This document shows positions 25,301 to 31,720 of a stretch of 64,000 nucleotides of DNA, piece by piece (the first letter of the stretch is position 1; each line of letters starts with the position of its first letter). This DNA comes from Antedon mediterranea. Its lineage: Eukaryota > Echinodermata > Crinoidea > Comatulida > Antedonidae. The stretch spans positions 24,050,501 through 24,114,500 of the forward strand of contig NC_092672.1 of the NCBI RefSeq assembly GCF_964355755.1, in the 5' to 3' direction. Made by a program: the position numbers and the translations under genes. The notes under the pieces are model-generated. The model had not been told where the DNA came from, made no database searches, and saw nothing but the letters and a program-made list of their open reading frames with translations.

Positions 25301-25357
25301 GCCCTTAAACAAGCTAACAGAAATGACTTAGCAGATGAAGTTAAATGCAGGCTATGA
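1273..25357 (+). CDS. Gene 1: Roco-family Roc-COR-death-domain protein, 5' incomplete (16 exons)
   Basis: Sixteen exons are joined here by GT/AG borders and phase: 1273-1385, 9068-9142, 9249-9288, 9400-9434, 9778-9802, 11489-11640, 12165-12254, 13114-13293, 13717-13959, 15864-16061, 16738-16932, 21555-21866, 22392-22469, 22792-22993, then death exons 24198-24460 and/or 25101-25357. Summed lengths stay in frame: 732 codons ending in the first death exon, 730 in the second, 814 if both are used. Domains in order are a Roc GTPase-like core (FNIWDHGGQ, LVVGTHKA), COR (LYDLGDIIYL, LDPMSLVQF), a Cys/His-rich segment, and a death domain. Known Roco proteins with a death domain (DAPK1 type, also with ankyrins) act in signalling and cell death; a similar role is inferred only. 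The P-loop GxxxxGKS/T is not seen and may lie upstream of the window. No symbol is assigned because orthology cannot be tested here. Confidence 0.85.
1381..2604. repeat. 23-bp donor-site minisatellite, first block (about 53 copies)
   Basis: The unit AAAAGGTATGTACACACTAT plus AAC repeats every 23 bases, starting with the exon's own end and splice donor (AAAAG/GTATGT at 1381-1391). Variants are GTATGT, GTGTGT and GTACGT. The GTACGT form with AATAT is clustered at 2200-2560. Because the period is not a multiple of three, short repetitive ORFs appear in all frames; these are not genes. Confidence 0.95.
2605..3507. mobile_element. Insertion interrupting the 23-bp minisatellite
   Basis: About 900 bp of unrelated DNA splits the array. 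Its right end reads TCTGGATCCGCCCCAG and abuts AAAAGG, like the CAGGGGCGGATCCAG-type terminal repeats of some hAT-like elements. A matching left end is not visible, so it is truncated or of another type. It also holds the small palindrome at 2865-2890. Confidence 0.45.
2865..2890. mobile_element. Tiny palindromic element, copy 1
   Basis: CAGGGAGTTG, a 6-nt spacer (TAAAAT), then CAACTCCCTG: a perfect 10-bp stem. The flanks CATTATT and CACTATT look like an imperfect target duplication. The same stem recurs at 27570-27596. Confidence 0.45.
3508..7397. repeat. 23-bp donor-site minisatellite, second block (about 169 copies)
   Basis: The same unit as 1381-2604 continues after the insertion. Sub-blocks of the GTACGT/AATAT variant at about 4800-5200 and 6060-6250 mirror that at 2200-2560, showing block-wise duplication. 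Some units carry an extra ACAC (GTGTGTACACACACACTAT). All long ORFs inside, on the minus strand, are repeat artefacts. Confidence 0.95.
7398..8240. repeat. Repeat-derived intron segment with four degenerate units of about 110 bp
   Basis: It starts with GCGAGCGAAGCGAGC, a motif seen at other repeat ends here (17191, 46626). CAGAGGCGTAGGCTGG at 7721 resembles a transposon terminus. From 7790 to 8160 a unit containing AAAATAGAGCTG..AGGTCCCGGAA and a GGGCTGAGCTAAGAAAA stretch occurs about four times with much divergence. Confidence 0.5.
8241..9067. other. AT-rich intron of gene 1
   Basis: I see no gene or clear repeat; it ends at the acceptor of the exon at 9068. Confidence 0.5.
9068..9142 (+). 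CDS. Gene 1 exon: Roc, probable switch I region
   Basis: The 25-residue phase 0-0 exon lies between TTGCCAG and AAAAG/GTAAAT. It reads EKSRPNNRDK then GITFFGINWETIRQK. The GI-NW pattern resembles the switch I/beta-2 segment (T-x-GIxxxxW) of Roc domains. The first two residues (EK) repeat the last two of the preceding exon, so the two exon borders are alike. Confidence 0.7.
9249..9288 (+). CDS. Gene 1 micro-exon: Thr/Asn-rich linker
   Basis: A 40-nt exon lies between a T-rich acceptor (TTTTTTAG) and the donor GTAAGT. It enters in phase 0 and leaves in phase 1. It encodes two near-identical six-residue repeats, KTTTNS, from an internal duplication of about 18 nt. The linker probably lies between switch I and the WDHGGQ motif of the Roc domain. 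Confidence 0.6.
9400..9434 (+). CDS. Gene 1 micro-exon: linker
   Basis: A 35-nt exon with acceptor ATTTTAG and donor GTGAGT. It enters in phase 1 and leaves in phase 0, reading (E)VNTGTPAKAKD. It is supported by exact phase agreement with both neighbours; no domain is recognised in it. Confidence 0.55.
9778..9802 (+). CDS. Gene 1 micro-exon: linker
   Basis: A 25-nt exon between GTATCAG and GTAAGT that reads VSKKSTAE plus the first base of a Gly codon. Phase 0 in and phase 1 out fits the next exon exactly. It is very short, so its use needs transcript support. Confidence 0.5.
9945..11200 (+). mobile_element. Penelope-like retroelement remnant with GIY-YIG endonuclease
   Basis: The segment at 10222-10503 reads RVVYKFKCMGCNSMYISETN, RLLSMRLREHF and VLHITWSKPSLNKQIY-stop. 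This is the Penelope-type GIY-YIG endonuclease layout (VYKxxC..C...YIGETxR...R..EH...A...P.LN). The Gly of YIG is Ser here. Upstream (9951-10172) CFPLSIINDNIYRYLNNVF and VLYFKLPYL fit the region between RT and nuclease, in another frame. The RT itself is missing, so the copy is 5'-truncated and frameshifted. The 3' limit is uncertain; an AATAAATG plus a TTGAA repeat at 11160-11197 may be its tail or another element's. It lies in a gene 1 intron. Confidence 0.6.
11489..11640 (+). CDS. Gene 1 exon: Roc G-domain, DxxG motif
   Basis: A 152-nt exon, phase 1 in and 0 out, with donor CAG/GTAAGT. After an acidic lead (TEDASINAQQSLDKD) it carries FNIWDHGGQLIYQGIHQ. This is the DxxGQ G3/switch II motif with the following aromatic and His-Gln positions typical of animal Roc domains (WDFGGQ...YxTHQ). 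This is the clearest GTPase-fold marker in the gene. Confidence 0.85.
11641..12164. other. Intron of gene 1
   Basis: AT-rich, with no recognised feature between the WDHGGQ exon and the next exon. Confidence 0.5.
12165..12254 (+). CDS. Gene 1 exon: Roc G-domain, beta-4 strand
   Basis: A 30-residue phase 0-0 exon (acceptor TATGCAG, donor GTAAGT). It reads IFVTSEAVYVAVFDLSKDLD and ends in IDPNG. The hydrophobic AVYVAVFDLSK is the beta-4 strand and following loop of Roc domains, where family members have AIYLLVFdls. Confidence 0.85.
12463..12535 (+). tRNA. tRNA-like gene with anticodon ATC
   Basis: A full cloverleaf folds by eye. The acceptor GCCCCAG pairs with TTGGGGC (one G-U). The D stem is GTCT/GGAC. 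The anticodon stem TCTGC/GCAGA carries a 7-nt loop ATATCAA. The T stem CCGGG/CTTGG has two G-U pairs, with loop TTCGAGT. B box GGTTCGAGTCT is intact and a T-run terminator follows at 12537. The anticodon reads ATC (Asp codon GAT), which animals do not normally use. The D arm looks Glu-like. It is probably a tRNA-derived repeat or pseudogene rather than a working tRNA. Confidence 0.55.
12799..12884 (+). pseudogene. Truncated tRNA-like copy
   Basis: This is the second copy of the tRNA-like unit. The anticodon arm (ATCTGC ATATCAG GCAGAAGG) and a B box (GGTTCAAGTCT) remain, but the 5' acceptor and D stem are lost. A T-run follows. Confidence 0.5.
13114..13293 (+). CDS. Gene 1 exon: Roc G-domain, G4-like motif
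   Basis: A 60-residue phase 0-0 exon with acceptor TTTAAAG and donor GTTAGT. It begins QEREHHWTNRQFLLSSILS, a helix, and contains LPAILVVGTHKASLG. VGTHKA occupies the place of the N/TKxD guanine-specificity motif; Ala replaces the Asp, so nucleotide specificity or binding may be weakened. Confidence 0.85.
13717..13959 (+). CDS. Gene 1 exon: end of Roc, start of COR
   Basis: An 81-residue phase 0-0 exon (TTCTAG/GCC ... GAAGAG/GTATTT). It carries a Lys-rich helix (VVLQKVKDSLKGK), a YYAVENS strand, and the helix VIQDLMNHLKRSIPLKWMRF. IPxxWxxF is the usual entry to the COR domain. Reading on past the donor gives about 77 intron-derived residues that look unrelated, so the donor is the likely end. 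Confidence 0.85.
14090..15480 (+). mobile_element. LINE endonuclease fragment (Rex1/CR1-like), split by a TIR element
   Basis: Read across the insertion, the frame gives LVLGDVYKFHLN (GDFN motif decayed), SRTTLGASNHNTICMLPKY (the SDHN motif as SNHN), a Trp-containing RSWTRDAM, and NEYIKQCLNNVIPIKHKKSY. This is the C-terminal endonuclease and linker pattern of CR1/Rex1-type LINEs. Stops occur after NKP and in the last part. No RT follows. It lies in the intron between 13959 and 15864. Confidence 0.6.
14353..15300. mobile_element. 948-bp TIR element nested in the LINE fragment
   Basis: The left end GGGCCCGTTTCTGCTGCCAA and the inverted right end (TTGGCAGCAGAAACGGGGCC) form terminal repeats of about 20 bp with one mismatch. 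Flanking AAT at 14350-14352 and 15301-15303 is a 3-bp target duplication. The LINE reading frame resumes across it exactly. Inside both ends are short palindromic repeats of ATACCGTATAT. A C-run lies at 14876-14898. No transposase is visible, so the element is non-autonomous. Confidence 0.7.
15864..16061 (+). CDS. Gene 1 exon: COR domain, first part
   Basis: A 66-residue phase 0-0 exon with acceptor GATTTTAG and donor AAA/GTAAGT. It contains MLNFLYDLGDIIYLPDNELL and VVLDPMSLVQFVTAF. These match the COR signature: LHxLGxIlyF...l, then vILDPqWL. COR is the dimerisation domain that always follows Roc in Roco proteins. Confidence 0.88.
16062..16737. other. Intron of gene 1 with a repeat 3' end
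   Basis: At about 16570-16645 the sequence GAACCATTTGAGG...CCCTCTAGTTAAA resembles the ends at 22690-22760 and 47840-47920. Otherwise unremarkable. Confidence 0.4.
16738..16932 (+). CDS. Gene 1 exon: COR domain, middle
   Basis: A 65-residue phase 0-0 exon. It has GILDEMLLKKLWEKKGID followed by LVDLMIRFGFICER, the COR helix that ends in the 'mekFgLc' position in relatives. A Ser/Thr-rich tail (TTSISQANTASTST) follows, up to the donor GTAGGT. Confidence 0.85.
17178..17214. repeat. 13-bp perfect palindrome ending in CTAG
   Basis: CTAGATGGTACGC, an 11-nt loop TCGCTTCGCTC, then GCGTACCATCTAG. The stem is perfect and the loop carries the GCGAAGCGAG-type motif found at other repeat ends in the window. 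Confidence 0.6.
17916..20727. mobile_element. 2.8-kb foldback element with long internally repeated TIRs
   Basis: The left end CGGGGCGCCGTTTGGGACAT matches the inverted right end (ATGTCCCATACGGCGCCCCG), with TA on both sides. Each arm then carries an array of units of about 20-24 bp alternating ACAAAATTCATT and TCTGTGTAG: left arm about 17935-18375, right arm about 20380-20690, in opposite orientation. The middle (18450-20370) shows no transposase; it includes a stretch at 18950-19150 related to 32160-32310. The element occupies the intron between 16932 and 21555. Confidence 0.7.
18382..18444. repeat. 24-bp perfect inverted repeat
   Basis: AGCCTACTCAAGCGTGGGAC plus AAAA (18382-18405), a 15-nt spacer, then its exact reverse complement at 18421-18444. 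It lies at the inner edge of the left arm of the foldback element and could be a nested MITE. Confidence 0.75.
20728..21554. other. Intron of gene 1
   Basis: No gene is seen. GCGAAGCCTCCTCGC at 21151 is a small hairpin. Confidence 0.4.
21555..21866 (+). CDS. Gene 1 exon: COR domain, C-terminal part
   Basis: A 104-residue phase 0-0 exon with acceptor TTTCAG. It reads SFFVPLRLAFETSP, then YDLCGHLPDMLFPYLVIDFI: the FVP...L strand and the 'G-hlP-lFp-lv' element typical of the COR C-half. It ends with a helix (NVILSLVQLVTKEDERKFML) at the donor AAG/GTGACA. The intron before it (4.6 kb) holds the 2.8-kb foldback element. Confidence 0.8.
22392..22469 (+). CDS. Gene 1 exon: acidic linker
   Basis: A 26-residue phase 0-0 exon between CTTTAG and CAG/GTATGT, reading ATIKGRMAIAETATTECEPS and ending EACKQ. 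No domain is recognised. Symmetric phase means it could be skipped without a frameshift. Confidence 0.65.
22490..22760 (+). mobile_element. Short dispersed element in intron
   Basis: ATTCGTCGATAAGTCCAGAA (22511) recurs at 46411. TCCAGAGGCGTTGGCCATG (22697) and the end CTCTAGTTA (22752) recur at 47851 and 47911. This marks a small non-autonomous element ending CTAGTT. It lies between exons 22469 and 22792. Confidence 0.45.
22792..22993 (+). CDS. Gene 1 exon: Cys/His-rich segment
   Basis: A 202-nt exon, phase 0 in and 1 out, donor A/GTAAGT. It contains FHRCIPCDCSK, then H, then LPCKGDRMN and YKRLFG. The CxxCxC...H...C spacing resembles the short Cys-rich segment between COR and C-terminal domains in several animal Roc-COR proteins, possibly metal-binding (inferred). 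Its phase 1 exit fits both death-domain exons. Confidence 0.78.
22994..24197. other. Intron of gene 1
   Basis: A possible tRNA-derived SINE piece at 23350-23420 has a B-box-like GGTTCAAATC, but its A box and structure are poor. No exon is found. Confidence 0.3.
24198..24460 (+). CDS. Gene 1 exon: death domain copy 1 (terminal, or internal to 24449)
   Basis: Acceptor TTTTGTAG, phase 1 in. The exon encodes a death domain: ELMKLAKKLGNEWEQLAVFL, then FTKAELDGFKYGN, MLGAIFSMLDTCC, and LREIDRHDLADEV, which is the six-helix pattern of the fold (LAxxLGxeWxxLA...LGfs). It ends VKSKL-stop. Three codons before the stop lies AAAA/GTAAGC (24446-24455), a good splice donor. If used, the exon becomes 24198-24449, 252 nt, phase 1-1, and reads straight into death domain copy 2. 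The antisense ORF over this exon is a shadow. Confidence 0.85.
24461..25100. other. Region between the two death-domain exons
   Basis: This is an intron if both or only the second exon is used, or a 3' UTR for the first. AATAAA occurs at about 24750-24762, in a run of AATAAATAAATAAAAC, and could serve as a polyadenylation signal for a transcript ending in death domain 1. Confidence 0.4.
25101..25357 (+). CDS. Gene 1 exon: death domain copy 2 (terminal)
   Basis: Acceptor TTTTCTTAG, phase 1 in. It encodes a second death domain, about 60% identical to copy 1 by eye: ELMELAKKLGSEWEQVAIFL, FAKADLDRFKQDN, LLGAIFSMLDAWY, LKQANRNDLADEV, ending VKCRL-stop. The place matching the copy 1 donor (AAAAGTAAGC) reads AAATGCAGGC here, so this copy can only be terminal. 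It arose by tandem duplication of a terminal exon. Confidence 0.85.
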
Positions 25358-25454
25358 AAACAATGATTGTTTGAATGTCACTGCCTACAACCAGCAGTAT
25401 CAGCAGCATCACTGTCATTGAAATAATGTTGACTTGTGCATTTATCTATTGTGT

Positions 25455-26310
25455 ATATTAAAATTAAATGTCATTCACCAAGGCATTGATTGGTCTTCTT
25501 GGTTGTATTCTAACTTTCCAACTCATTTGTATTGTTTACAATAACTCAACAGTCTCACAATAGATTGTAAATCAATTAAATGTAATTTACCAAGGCATTG
25601 ATTGGTCTTCCTGGTTGTATTCTAACCTTCCAATTCATTTGTATTGTTTGTAATAACTCAACAGTCTCACAATAGATTGTAAATCAATTAAATGTAATTT
25701 ACCAAGGCATTGATTGGTCTTCTTGGTTGTATTCTAACCTTCCAACTCATTTGTATTGTTTACAATAACTCAACAGTCTCACAACAGATTTTAAATCAAT
25801 TAAATGTAATTTACCAAGGCATTGATTGGTCTTCTTGGTTGTATTCTAACCTTCCAACTCATTTGTATTGTTTACAATAACTCAACAGTCTCACAATAGA
25901 TTGTAAATCAATTAAATGTAATTTACCAAGGCATTGATTGGTCTTCTTGGTTGTATTCTAACCTTCCAATTCATTTGTATTGTTTACAATAACTCAACAG
26001 TCTCACAATAGATTGTAAATCAATTAAATGTAATTTACCAAGGCATTGATTGGTCTTCTTGGTTGTATTCTAACCTTCCAACTCATTTGTATTGTTTACA
26101 ATAACTCAATAGTCTCACAATTAGATTGTAAATCAATTAAATGTAATTTACCAAGGCATTGATTGGTCTTCTTGGTTGTATTCTAACCTTCCAATTCATT
26201 TGTATTGTTTACAATAACTCAACAGTCTCACAATTATTAGATTGTAAATCAATTAAATGTAATTTACCAAGGCATTGATTGGTCTTCTTGGTTGTATTCT
26301 AACTTTCCAA
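25455..26310. repeat. 112-bp tandem repeat, about 8 copies, just after gene 1
   Basis: The unit contains CCAAGGCATTGATTGGTCTT, CATTTGTATTGTTTACAATA and CTCAACAGTCTCACAATAGA. Spacing is 112 bases for most copies, then 113 and 116. It starts about 100 bases after the gene 1 stop, so it lies in or just past the 3' UTR. Confidence 0.95.
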
Positions 26311-27035
26311 CTCATTATATACTAGTATAATGAAAACAAATACACAGTTGTGTGCAAAATTTAAACATTAAATATGACCACCTGCAATACCATAAGTTAC
26401 AATTTACAACGTTCATATGAATTCGTTAAAATATTGGTATGTTGCAACTTGAATTGGATAAATCATATTAACAATTATGGCGGCAGTACACAACCACATT
26501 GATGGATTGGAAGTTGAAGGATTTTTAGATTTACAGTTGCAACCAATCAAACTGTACAACAGTATGTTTGTAAATATCATTCGTTTTGTATATCCTTGTT
26601 GTCCTTTATTATTAGTATAATACAGAATATGTGCATTTCCAGTTTCAAACTTATTAACATTCACTTGGAAACAGAATAATGTATACATTATAAAGTGTCG
26701 ATCATTTAATCATAATTAAGAATAAATGTTAGTTACAATAAGAATATTCTGCAATTTTAACGCCACTTTGTAAACTTTTTTTTATAATTTAATTTGTTTA
26801 CTGCCATATAATTAAATTTAGTTTTTAGATGTTTTACTTTTTTTCTCTGAATAAAGAAACCTTTATAATGTTAGTCTTTAAATGTGTATGGTGTTAACCA
26901 AATTAACCAAATGTATTTCTATGTATAAATTTTTCAAATTATTTTGTTAAAGCTAACTACTTTTCTTAACTATGATACCAGTTATTCCGATATTTACTGT
27001 TCAATTCAATTTCGTAACCGATATATGGCTAGAAA
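26311..27035. other. Intergenic AT-rich DNA
   Basis: No supported gene. A 91-codon minus-strand ORF (26413-26688) has no recognisable domain and no splice context. Confidence 0.4.
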
Positions 27036-27830
27036 TACCATTCAAAGGCATAGTCCAATCTAATGGATGGTATTGCTGCTTCTATACAACATTCTTATCT
27101 GTTAATACATTCAAATACAGTACTATTCAAAGGCATAGTACAATCTAATGCATGGTATTGATGCTTCTATACAACATTCTTATCTGTTAATACATTCAAA
27201 TACAGTACCATTCAAAGGCATAGTCCAATCTAATGCATGGTATTGATGCTACTATACAACATTCTTATATGTTAATACATTCAAATACAGTACTATTCAA
27301 AGGCATAGTACAATCTAATGAATGGTATTGATGCTTCTATACAACATTCTTATCTGTTAATACATTCAAATACAGTACTATTCAAAGGCATAGTCCAATC
27401 TAATGAATGGTATTGATGCATCTATACAACATTCTTATCTGTTAATACATTCAAATACAGTACTATTCAAAGGCATAGTCCAATCTAATGGATGGTATTG
27501 ATGCTTCTATACAACATTCTTATCTGTTAATACATTCAAATACAGTACTATTCAAAGGCATGGTCCAATCAGGGAGTTGTTATTAACAACTCCCTGGTCC
27601 AATCTAATACATGGTATTGATGCTTCTATACAACATTCTTATCTGTTAATACATTCAAATACAGTACTTTTCAAAGGCATAGTCCAATCTAATGCATGGT
27701 ATTGATGCTTCTATACAATATTCTTATCTGTTAATACATTCAAATACAGTACTATTCAAAGGCATAGTCCAATCTAATGGATGGTATTGATGCTTCTATA
27801 CAACATTCTCATCTGTTAATACTTTCAAAA
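27036..27830. repeat. 85-bp tandem repeat, about 9 copies
   Basis: The unit contains TTCAAAGGCATAGTCCAATC, ATGGTATTGATGCTTCTATA and CATTCTTATCTGTTAATAC. Period is 85 bases. One copy is interrupted at 27570-27596 by a small palindromic element. Confidence 0.95.
27570..27596. mobile_element. Tiny palindromic element, copy 2
   Basis: CAGGGAGTTGTTA, one base, TAACAACTCCCTG: a perfect 13-bp stem. GTCCAAT stands on both sides (27563-27569 and 27597-27603), a target duplication of 7 bp, or 9 bp (GGTCCAATC) if the outer C/G is counted as target. Other units of the array give the empty site. Confidence 0.65.
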
Positions 27831-28059
27831 TTATAAAAGATCAATTATTATCAACCTATTGGTAAGATCAATATATATATATGTCATGTTATAAGCCTGT
27901 TATATAATCTGTCAACATTTTTTGTTTTAGTATTTTATGTTTTTAATATAATCATGTTTGTAATTGTTATCGTCTTTTCTTATTTCTTTTTAAGGTGAAC
28001 ACACTGTGTACGAGTTTGCTATTTTTAGGTCATTCTTTCCATTTAAATTGTCAGAAATC

Positions 28060-28265
28060 AATTGTGATACATCTAGTGAATCACACAAATCGATGAGAAC
28101 ATGTTATAGATTGGTTACCCTCTCATTATGCCCAGTCTCTCAGCTGAAATATGTCAGGAGTCAATTGTGATACATCTAGTGAACCGCACAAATCGATGAG
28201 AACATTTAAGAGATCGGTTACCCTCTCATTATACCCAGTCTCTCAGCTGAAATGTGTCCTATGCG
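28060..28265. repeat. Two-copy direct repeat of about 110 bp
   Basis: TCAATTGTGATACATCTAGT followed by GAATCACACAAATCGATGAG and GTTACCCTCTCATTA occurs at about 28057 and again at about 28162, with small changes. Confidence 0.7.
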
Positions 28266-28329
28266 TTTACATCCCTGATATGATGTTATATAGGCCTATA
28301 TTCTAAAAAGAGAGATGGGAACAAATAAA

Positions 28330-28790
28330 CTAACTCTGAAACAAAAATTATTAAAGTAAAACCTGCAACGCATGCAACATTCAACGTATTATGAAAGCTG
28401 ATCTTACGCCTTGTTCATTTATCTATGAAAAGAGTATTCTAAAAAAAGTAAACAATATTATGAAAGACCCCACTCATCCGTTACATTACTGTTATAACTT
28501 AAATAGATCAGGCATTAGGCTACGACTTCCAAGAGCAAATCTTTGTAGAACTAGAAAATCCTTCGTTGTAAATAGCATTCATATTTTTAATTCTAATGTA
28601 AGACGTTAATGCAATTTTTAATAGTTTTACATTTTTAACAGTATTTTTAACTTTTTATCTTGTATTTTTAATCTGTTATAATACTGCACGTTTTTAAATT
28701 GTTGCAATATTGTTGTTTTAATCTACCAAGCAAAGTGAATTTCCATTTTTATGGACAAATAAAATTTCTTGAATCTTGAATCTTGAATCA
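28330..28790 (+). mobile_element. 5'-truncated LINE, 3' end with TTGAATC tail
   Basis: The open frame 28391-28609 reads TPCSFIYEKSILKKVNNIMK, DPTHPLHYCYNLNRSGIRLR, then KSFVVNSIHIFN-x-stop. This is the C-terminus of CR1/Rex1-type LINE proteins (xHPLH...SGRR...R....F.PsaI..lN). A 3' UTR follows with AAATAAAATTTC and a TTGAATC tail repeated three times, typical of CR1-group LINEs, which end in short tandem repeats. Confidence 0.65.
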
Positions 28791-28865
28791 AACTAGATTG
28801 AAAATGAAAGCCATTTATTCTATGATTGTACACAGCTAATTATTATGTTATGATACCATATTATA

Positions 28866-29190
28866 TAGGAATCAGTTGTTAATATGTTATGATACCATAT
28901 TATATAGGAATCAGTTGTTAATATGTTATGATACCATATTATATAGGAATCAGTTGTTAATATGTTATGATACCATATTATATAGGAATCAGTTGTTAAT
29001 ATGTTATGATACCATATTATATAGGAATCAGTTGTTAATATGTTATGATACCATATTATATAGGAATCAGTTGTTAATATGTTATGATACCATATTATAT
29101 AGGAATCAGTTGTTAATATGTTATGATACCATATTATATAGGAATCAGTTGTTAATATGTTATGATACCATTATTATATAGGAATCAGTT
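28866..29190. repeat. 39-bp tandem repeat, about 8 copies
   Basis: The unit is ATATGTTATGATACCATATT plus ATATAGGAATCAGTTGTTA. Thirty-nine is a multiple of three, so one 101-codon repetitive ORF stays open; it is not a gene. Confidence 0.95.
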
Positions 29191-30240
29191 TATAAAATGT
29201 AGTGTTAACTATCTGTCGGTTATTTTGTACTCCAAAGCAGACGTATTTTGTGATGTAGTTAAATATCTATGGACGTTTTATTACGAAGGGAAAATTATAA
29301 AACACATTTTAAATATTTTTATATCACTATTTTGAATATAAAGTATCTAATTTACAGTACTAAATTGTTTATATTTGTATGATAAAATAATTATAAATGA
29401 ATAAAAGCGGGATGATATTTCCATGAAATATTTTTAATTACCGTGATAATAATTTGTATATTTTGAACTTAATTCATTTTAAATCTGTGTCGTTGTAAGA
29501 AGAGAATACCTCAATTATTGCATCCGCGTCTCTTTGGTTGCCGTTTAAATATCACGTCATCGTTCATCATCATTGCCGTTCGTGTTCATTATCATTGTCA
29601 CTATCGACATTATTATCAAATCATTATTCGTCACCATCATTCGAAACTGTATATTAAAATGTAACGGATTCTTTCGGAATTCTGTGTGTCACCTCATTAG
29701 TGCAGCAATATGTACTAATTCGTGTCTTTAAATTTTCTCTAGACTTAAAAAGTACGTAATTAAATGCACCGTGCAGGAATCAGTAACTTCCAGAAAGAGA
29801 TCCAAATACTTTGAGGAACTGTAAGCACGCCGAAAAATAACAACTCATCATGGTGAAGTGAACATGAACAAGGCCAACAGCCATAAGTCGCGTGCTAAAA
29901 CGCATAGTGATACCGGACCGACAGACCGACCGACCGACATAGTGAACTATAGAGTCGCGTCCACGCGACTAAAAATAGTAGGCAAACATCATGAAAACTG
30001 GTGTTTAATACAAAATTGCTCAGTTGACCATAAATACAATAATATGATAATACGTCATAATCATCGTAACCAACAACATTAAATAGTTAGATTATTCCTC
30101 ATGAATGTTATAAATAATAAACTGAATGAAGCTACTCTAAATAAATATAAAGTTTAGATAGGAGTTAACCGCTTAATGATGAGACCAGTGAGTTTGCAGA
30201 ATTTGATATTTACCAACTTAATACAAAAAATAGAAATACA
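29191..30240. other. Intergenic, with a repeat-end hairpin
   Basis: GACCGACCGACCGAC (about 29926) is followed by the hairpin AGTCGCGT-CC-ACGCGACT (29953-29970), which looks like a transposon end. The ORF 29858-30082 overlaps it and has no domain. Confidence 0.4.
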
Positions 30241-30360
30241 AAAAGGAGGTGGTCTATATTGCCAACGGAACTATTATGTGAGACACTTACCGACCACAAC
30301 AAAAGGAGGTGGTCTATATTGCCAACGGAACTATTATGTGAGACATTTACCGACCACAAC
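30241..30360. repeat. 60-bp direct duplication
   Basis: Two adjacent, nearly identical 60-base units begin AAAAGGAGGTGGTCTATATT. The ORFs over them on both strands are by-products. Confidence 0.85.
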
Positions 30361-30989
30361 AACTGCCCTTTTGAATGCCTTTTGATTAAAGTTACATTAC
30401 CAAGAATGTGCAAACTCTTTAGCACCAATCAGTCGAACCATCACAACTTTATTCTTATCTGCTCAACGAATGAGATAAACACTAAGATCATAAAATCACA
30501 ATGAAGACACAGTTCTACGAGAGTTCGTCAGTTACATCTTTCGGCCAATGTATACAATGGAGATGATCCTTTAAATTTTCTCTTGGATGGTAATGTTAAT
30601 GCCAAAACTAATTTATATAATTCAATTATGCATGATACTTACAATGGGCATTTCCCAGTGATTACTAGCAGTAAGCGGGTTACAGATAAAACTGACGCAC
30701 AACATAAGAAAATTAGTTAATTAATTAAGTTGCTAAATTTAATTTAAGATAAATTTAAAAAACTGATCAATGGGCCAGACTTCGGAATTTGGTACAGAAA
30801 ATAATTTAGGTTACCAGCATAATTGCCATCAAGAGAACCTCCCCAGTTATATTCATATACTTTTTTTTTGTATATTTTGTTCATCATTTTTATATTGTAA
30901 TTGTATTTCTTTCATACGGTCTCGTGGAAGAACACATTTTGTTGTGAACGAGCCTCCGTTTTAAAATAAATATATTGTTATTATTATAT

Positions 30990-31720
30990 ATGCCTGGAAA
31001 GTACGGAAAAGGCTTAATATAGCTTGATTTAAAAACATCTAAAGCTGGTCATCCCGACAATTAACCAGTGAGCTTAATAATGGATTTTGCACCTGAACTA
31101 ACTCCAATTATCACGAATATTTTGAACAGTGTAGTAGTGAAAGATACTTTTTTTTTAGGATTGGAAGAAGTCCACTCAGTTTACAATATGAAAGGTTAAA
31201 AATGCCAAGACTTTAAATGTGCTTAGACCTATCTCGCTCTCTTCATTTTTGTTTGAATATTTCATTTTTCAATGGATTCTCTAGAATAACAGTGACGGAT
31301 AAGAGGCAATAGCTGCAAGCAGAGCTTGACAACTTTCCATCTTATCAGCGTCATTGACAAATCCTGAAGGGTTTTAAGAGAGATAGCTTTGATGCAAATA
31401 TTTGTGTTCATCGTGTAGGTCACTCTGTATGTATCAATAGGTTAATTGAGCTTAGGATTTGGTCGTCAATGGCACATCATAAATACTCGATTTGCGGGAG
31501 TGGTCTCTGATACATACCAATTAACTGTGGAGTACCTCATGGTAGCCTACTTTAATAGCACCCAACCTTTTCCTGGTGTTTTTCAATGATGCACTCATTA
31601 TGTGCTGTGGAGGTTACAGTTACTTAAACAAGTGGTGCAATGTAACTGGTAATATGACACCGAAACTATCTAAATGTAAGGTGATGTCGTTACAACTATT
31701 AAGATGTTATTAAATTTGAA
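30990..31720 (+). mobile_element. Heavily decayed LINE reverse transcriptase
   Basis: Fragments in shifting frames match RT motifs in order: PVSLIMDFAPELTPIITNIL (about 31060), LRPISLSS (31225, for YRPISLLS), a SYQRH stretch (31342), INCGVPHGSLL (31520, for GVPQGSvL), NLFLVFFNDAL (31565), and KLSKCKVM (31663, for NPSKCKvm). Many stops and frameshifts; YADD is lost. Confidence 0.55.

Noticed and set aside
28876-29181. A 101-codon ORF with perfect 13-residue repeats
   Set aside because: Product of the 39-bp tandem repeat, with no flanking coding sequence.
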